NCBI GenBank assembly: GCA_012274445.1
Contig: JAAROD010000087.1
Span: forward strand, 744,001-808,000
Source: Sclerotiophoma versabilis
Lineage: Eukaryota; Ascomycota; Dothideomycetes; Pleosporales; Didymellaceae
Length of the DNA stretch: 64,000 nt
Direction: 5' to 3'
Part shown: piece after piece, positions 60,137-64,000 of the stretch
Numbering within the stretch: position 1 is the stretch's first letter
Layout: every line of letters starts with the position of its first letter
Position numbers and translations under genes: made by a program
Notes under the pieces: generated by a model
Told to the model about the DNA's origin: nothing
The model's input: the letters and a program-made list of their open reading frames with translations, nothing else
Databases searched by the model: none

Positions 60137-60425
60137 TAATAAGCTTATAGTATAATACTTAGGTAATTAAATAATTAATTAGTGCCTATCTATCTAGACG
60201 TAATAACTATTTATATATAAAGGAAATATTATTAGTTATATAACTCTAGAATTAAGCTTATAGGTAGTAGTAGGTCTACTTAACTATAGTTAGCTTAACT
60301 ACTAAGTTTCTTAAGAGTTAGCTATAAGCTTAGGCGCATAGGCTTATACTTTATATAATATCTAGCTTTAATACACTAACGCCTTACTTAGCCTAGCAGT
60401 AAGCTAGCAGCTTACTTATGCAATA
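60137..60425 (-). repeat. Right (5') LTR of copia-like relic, 289 bp
   Basis: Partner of 51,105-51,394 with scattered C/T and G/A differences (for example CTAGACGT against CTAGATAT), consistent with separate mutation of the two copies. Confidence 0.75.
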
Positions 60426-61136
60426 ATAAATATAATAAGTACTAATCTTAATCCTGCTTATAGATAAGTAATTAGTAGAAGTAGTAGTAAATTACTTTAT
60501 AGAAGTAGTAATCTAAGACTAGAACTTCTAGAATATTAACTTTAGATTAATTTTATTATTATCTTTACTCTCTAATCTAGAATAGACTATTATTAGAGTA
60601 TTAAGATTAGTTAAAATTCTCCTAGATTAAGTAGATTAGTATTAATTAGGAGTAGGTAATAAAGTAAGCTTAGTCTTAATCTTCTTAGAAGAAGTCTAAC
60701 CTTTAAGTAGGCTTAGATTACTAATTAAATACTTAGAAGAAGTTTTTAAAAGCTTAGAAGGCATATAAATCTAGATTATACTAAAGGTATAGTAATTAGG
60801 AGCCTAATACTAAACGTTAATAGTATACTAAAAGAAGAGAATTAGATTACTTATATTAATAATAGTAGTATTAGATAATTAGCTTATAGATTATAAGTAG
60901 AAGAATAAGAATTATAAGAATAAGAATTAGAAGAAGTAAAGATTAGATATATTATTATTTATTATTATATATAAGTATTTACTTACTAACTAAATTAAAG
61001 AATCTTTTCTAAACTCTAATTATAGAGATATAGTATATAGAGTAATTAAAAAACCTTTATAATATAATTAATAAAGTATAATAATAAACCTACTAATATA
61101 GAAATACTACTTAAAGACTAGAATCTCTAGAGAGTA
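60426..61136. other. AT-rich DNA without recognised element
   Basis: Heavily A/T with AGAAG-type runs. No transposon protein could be recognised in any frame, even with stops ignored. Confidence 0.4.
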
Positions 61137-61825
61137 TATTATAGTAAAAGTTAATAATTATATAGTTATTAATAGTAATATAGGTAGATTAGAGAGATTA
61201 GATTAATATTATATAGTAGAGAAGGCCTACTTAGTAGCCTAAATTTAGAGTATAAATATATATATATTTTTACTTTATTTTAGCTATAATAGTTATAAGC
61301 CTAGATACTAATACTATATAAGTAGAGGCTATATAGATTTAGTGTTAAGCAGGTAACTAAAGCTAAGGTAACTAGTAGTAATAATCTCTATTATACTTAC
61401 TTAAGTTATACTATAGCTACTAGATACTAAAATAGTATAGTAGGCTAGATAGGTATTAGGCCTATTTCTACTATAAAAGTCTAAGAGACTTTTAGCTATA
61501 ACTCTATAGGTATATAGCTAGCCTTACTATATAGTCTCTACCTTTAAGCTATTTCTCTACTTTAAATATAAGAAGGTGTGTTATATAGTAGAAAAGGCCT
61601 ACTTAGTAGCCTAAATTTAGAGTATAAATAAATATATATTTTTACTCTATTTTAGCTATAATAATTAATAAATAAGAATAATTAATTAGCTCTACTCTAA
61701 CTAAGAACTAGCCTAGAAGTAAAATATATATATAGTTATATTCTTTTACTATAGAAATAAAAGAAGAAACTTAATTAACTTTTATATACCTAGATTAATC
61801 TTATCTAGTTATTTTAGCTTTAATA
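61137..61825 (+). mobile_element. Solo-LTR-like repeat (about 227 bp) split by a TRIM-like element
   Basis: The halves 61,137-61,206 and 61,669-61,825 together match, in opposite orientation, the 229-bp repeat at 63,436-63,664. Ends TATTATAG and CTTTAATA fit TG/CA ends changed by RIP. Confidence 0.65.
61207..61663 (+). mobile_element. TRIM-like miniature LTR element, 457 bp with 85-bp terminal repeats
   Basis: Terminal direct repeats 61,207-61,291 and 61,579-61,663 are both 85 bp and nearly identical, sharing ATATAGTAGARAAGGCCTAC. The right copy begins TG; the left begins TA (RIP). A 5-bp duplication ATTAA (61,202-61,206 and 61,664-61,668) flanks it. The uninterrupted repeat at 63.6 kb has a single ATTAA at this point and so gives the empty site. 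The 287-bp interior has no coding capacity. The orientation given is nominal. Confidence 0.8.
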
Positions 61826-61866
61826 GTAGTATAACTTATAATACTATTAAATTAACTAATTAGATA

Positions 61867-63960
61867 ATATACTTTATAGATAAGTAAGCTAATAAGTAAG
61901 TAAGCTACTTTTACTAAACCTCTACTAAAACCTAACTTATTATAGCCTAAAATACTATACTTTAGTACTCTATAGTAGACTATAGTATATAATATTATTT
62001 AGAAACTACTTTTATATTAATTTTATATATTTATATATTATAGCTAGTTTTATTATACTTTCTATAGTACCTTTAGGTTAGCTTACTCTCTTAAGTATAT
62101 ACCTACTTTTTTAGCTTCTTTCTATTACTATACACCCTAAACTTCTTTAGAGCTACTAATTACTACCTATCTCTAACTATTAGAGTTCTTTTCTTCTAAA
62201 CCTACTTTCTTTTATATTATTTTTAATATATAGTAGTCTTATTAGCTACTTAAAGCTTACTAATTTTCTATTAGGCTAAAACTAGCTTATAGAATAAAAT
62301 TACTTCTCTCTTTATATAGTACTTAAGTATACTTAGAATAAAGTTTAGTAAGCTACTCTACTACTTTTTATACTTCTCTTAAATTAGAGTTAATTATAAT
62401 CTAAATTCTAGAGTATTACTAGAGGTTTATAACTACTAAAGCTTACTATTAGTAAGAAGTAGTAGTAATAAAGTCTATAGCTTTATATTAAGAGTTAAAA
62501 TAACCTATTCTAGGTTAAAGAAAACTAATCTAGTACTTTAGAACTGTTCTTAGATATTACTAGAAGTAAATACTATATTATAGGCTGCTTTAAAGTATAG
62601 AAGAAACTTAGTTTTTATAAAGTAAGTAATCTAGTTATATATTAGTATTTTAGCTTAGTATTTATATACTTTCTTTAAAGAAGTAAAATAACCTATATTA
62701 AGTAGCTATAGAAGGTATAATAAGTAAAAAGGTATATATATAGTAATAATCTTATTATTCTTATAGTATAAAATTTAAGTAAGCTATAGCTCTTATAGCT
62801 ATTAATAACTAGTAGTTAGTAGGTACTAATAGTATACTTCTTTATATATATATTAAAGTATAATAACTACTTAAGACTAAGCTTATTAGTAGTTTAGCTA
62901 TTACTAAAGACTTTAATAACCTAATTCTAAAGTAGGTCTTTCTTCTTATACTAGCTAAAGAGGTAGTAGTATACTTTAAAGATAATAAAGAGTAAAAGAG
63001 CCTATTCTTTTATATTAATACTTTATATAACTATTATCTACTTCTAGTTACTTTACTAAACTATTTTTAGCCTTTTTTATCTTTTTAAAGCTATAATAAA
63101 TACTTTTAAGAAGATCTAGCCTATTATAAAGCCTGTCTTATTAAAGTTATATATATCTTTAATCTAGATACTATACTTAGCTTTAATATTAGCTACTAGG
63201 CTAAACTAGCTCTATATAACTCTAAAATCCTTATAGAAAGCTTACTTATAGTTATACTTATAATTAAACTTTACTTTAAGCTCTAGTTAATACTTAATAG
63301 ATATACTAGGCTAGTTTATACTAATAGAGCCTAGATTATACTTAGTATATAGAGAATTAGCTATAGTAGCTATATCTACTAGCTAGCAGCTAAATTCTTA
63401 CGCGTTTAGCTTAAGTATATACTTAATAATTACTCTATTAGAGCTAAGATAACTAGATTAGATTAATTAGGTTATAAAAGAGTTAATTAAGTTTCTTATT
63501 TTATTCTTATAGTAAAAGAGCGTAACTATATATATATATTTTACCTCTAGGCTAGTTCTAGATTAGAGTAGAGCTAATTAATTATTCTTATCTATTAATC
63601 TAATCTTTCTAATCTACTTATATTACTATTAATAATTATATAATTATTAACCTTTACTATAATATTCTCTCTTCTTATTATTATCTAAACCTTATAAGTT
63701 AAGTATAGAATTACCTTATAAAGGTTATCTAGTATATTAATAGCTTAGTATGCTTTAAGGCACCTTATAGATAGCTACAGCGCATTACTAGAAGAGATTT
63801 ATATTTTATTTAAGAGCTTAAAGCATAAGCTATACCTAAGCTTTCTAAGATATGTTAATAATAGGTTGTTATTAAGATATTAGTATAGAAAGAGTACTTT
63901 AGTAGGGGCTTAGTAAAAGTAGCTTTCTTACCTGTTAGCTTACTTACCTATAGAGTACGT
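61867..63960 (-). mobile_element. Second Fot1/pogo relic (2,094 bp, including a 229-bp insert)
   Basis: Same family as 53,198-55,061 in opposite orientation: its right end is ACGTACTCTATAGGTAAG on the minus strand, its left end a RIP-mutated version, with TA at both sides. Without the insert at 63,436-63,664 its length (about 1,865 bp) equals the first copy. The transposase relic is on the minus strand. Confidence 0.8.
63436..63664 (-). repeat. Solo-LTR-like repeat inserted in the second Fot1 relic
   Basis: 229 bp absent from the first Fot1 copy at the equivalent position. Ends TATTAGAGC and CTATAATA fit mutated TG/CA. Flanks TACTC and TTCTC agree at four of five bases. An inverted copy lies at 61,137-61,825. 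Confidence 0.65.
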
Positions 63961-64000
63961 TATGCATATTATATAACTAGTAAGCTACGTAATCTTATAG

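Larger units (their letters stand above)
51105..60425 (-). mobile_element. RIP-degraded Ty1/copia-like retrotransposon with nested Fot1
   Basis: Minus-strand reading with stops ignored shows copia order. Gag and protease lie around 59-58.5 kb and integrase around 58-57 kb. Reverse transcriptase near 56.4-55.6 kb shows FYINYILLTY, a decayed YVDDILL box, and AAK-WFLEV. RNase H crosses 55.5-55.06 kb and resumes left of the Fot1 insertion (53,198-55,061), with RYIEYI and a decayed GLTKALPRQ-type end near 53.1 kb. Without the nested element it is about 7.5 kb. About 1.5 kb between the pol end and the left LTR contains CTA microsatellites and no recognisable gene. Confidence 0.75.

Overview
The window looks like a filamentous ascomycete (Pezizomycotina) chromosome, probably a Dothideomycete. 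Genes have short GT-AG introns (mostly 49-121 bp, with CTRAY-type branch points). The conserved proteins have fungal architectures: mitochondrial BolA, PP1/CBM21 subunit, Pds5, Tti1, GH17 glucanase, Ilv3, a PARN-type nuclease and a Pex26-like tail anchor. The AT-rich repeats are damaged in the way repeat-induced point mutation (RIP) damages DNA: CpA and TpG are almost gone, TpA is very high, and Gln/Trp codons have become stops. The species cannot be named from the sequence alone.

Layout. (1) 1-1,001: a spliced mitochondrial BolA-family gene. (2) 1,002-10,833: almost 10 kb of normal composition in which I recognise no gene. (3) 10,834-37,802: a gene-dense compartment holding a glycogen-targeting PP1 subunit (CBM21), an EBP/EXPERA sterol-isomerase-like membrane protein, two small two-TM proteins of unknown function, pds5 and tti1 (divergent), a secreted GH17 glucanase and ilv3 (divergent), a small putatively myristoylated Gly-rich protein, and a PARN-type deadenylase and a Pex26-like gene (divergent). 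(4) About 38,200-64,000: an AT-rich, RIP-ravaged transposon graveyard. It holds a gypsy relic, a copia relic with 290-bp LTRs, two near-complete Fot1/pogo relics plus one truncated end, solo-LTR-like repeats, and a 457-bp TRIM-like element with 85-bp terminal repeats and a clear 5-bp target duplication. (5) Inside the graveyard at 43,968-50,953 sits an undamaged Ty3/gypsy chromovirus on the minus strand. Its two 501-bp LTRs read as identical, and it has gag, a -1 frameshift signal, a complete pol with chromodomain, and a polypurine tract.

The intact retrotransposon is the most interesting object. It carries an antisense gene between the end of pol and the 3' LTR, encoding a Zn2Cys6-like cysteine cluster followed by a coiled coil. 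Its Gag has three evenly built C-x4-C-x2-H motifs downstream of the usual CCHC knuckle. Its primer-binding region is complementary to an LTR site about 34 nt downstream of a TATA box, which suggests Tf1-like self-priming. It lacks a clear target-site duplication, and its two flanks are relics of different element families.

Most single-exon reading frames outside these genes are shadows. Several real genes (BolA, exon 1 of tti1 and ilv3, EBP exons 2-3, the Gly-rich gene) only appear after splicing by eye; those splice sites are inferences supported by phase and homology.
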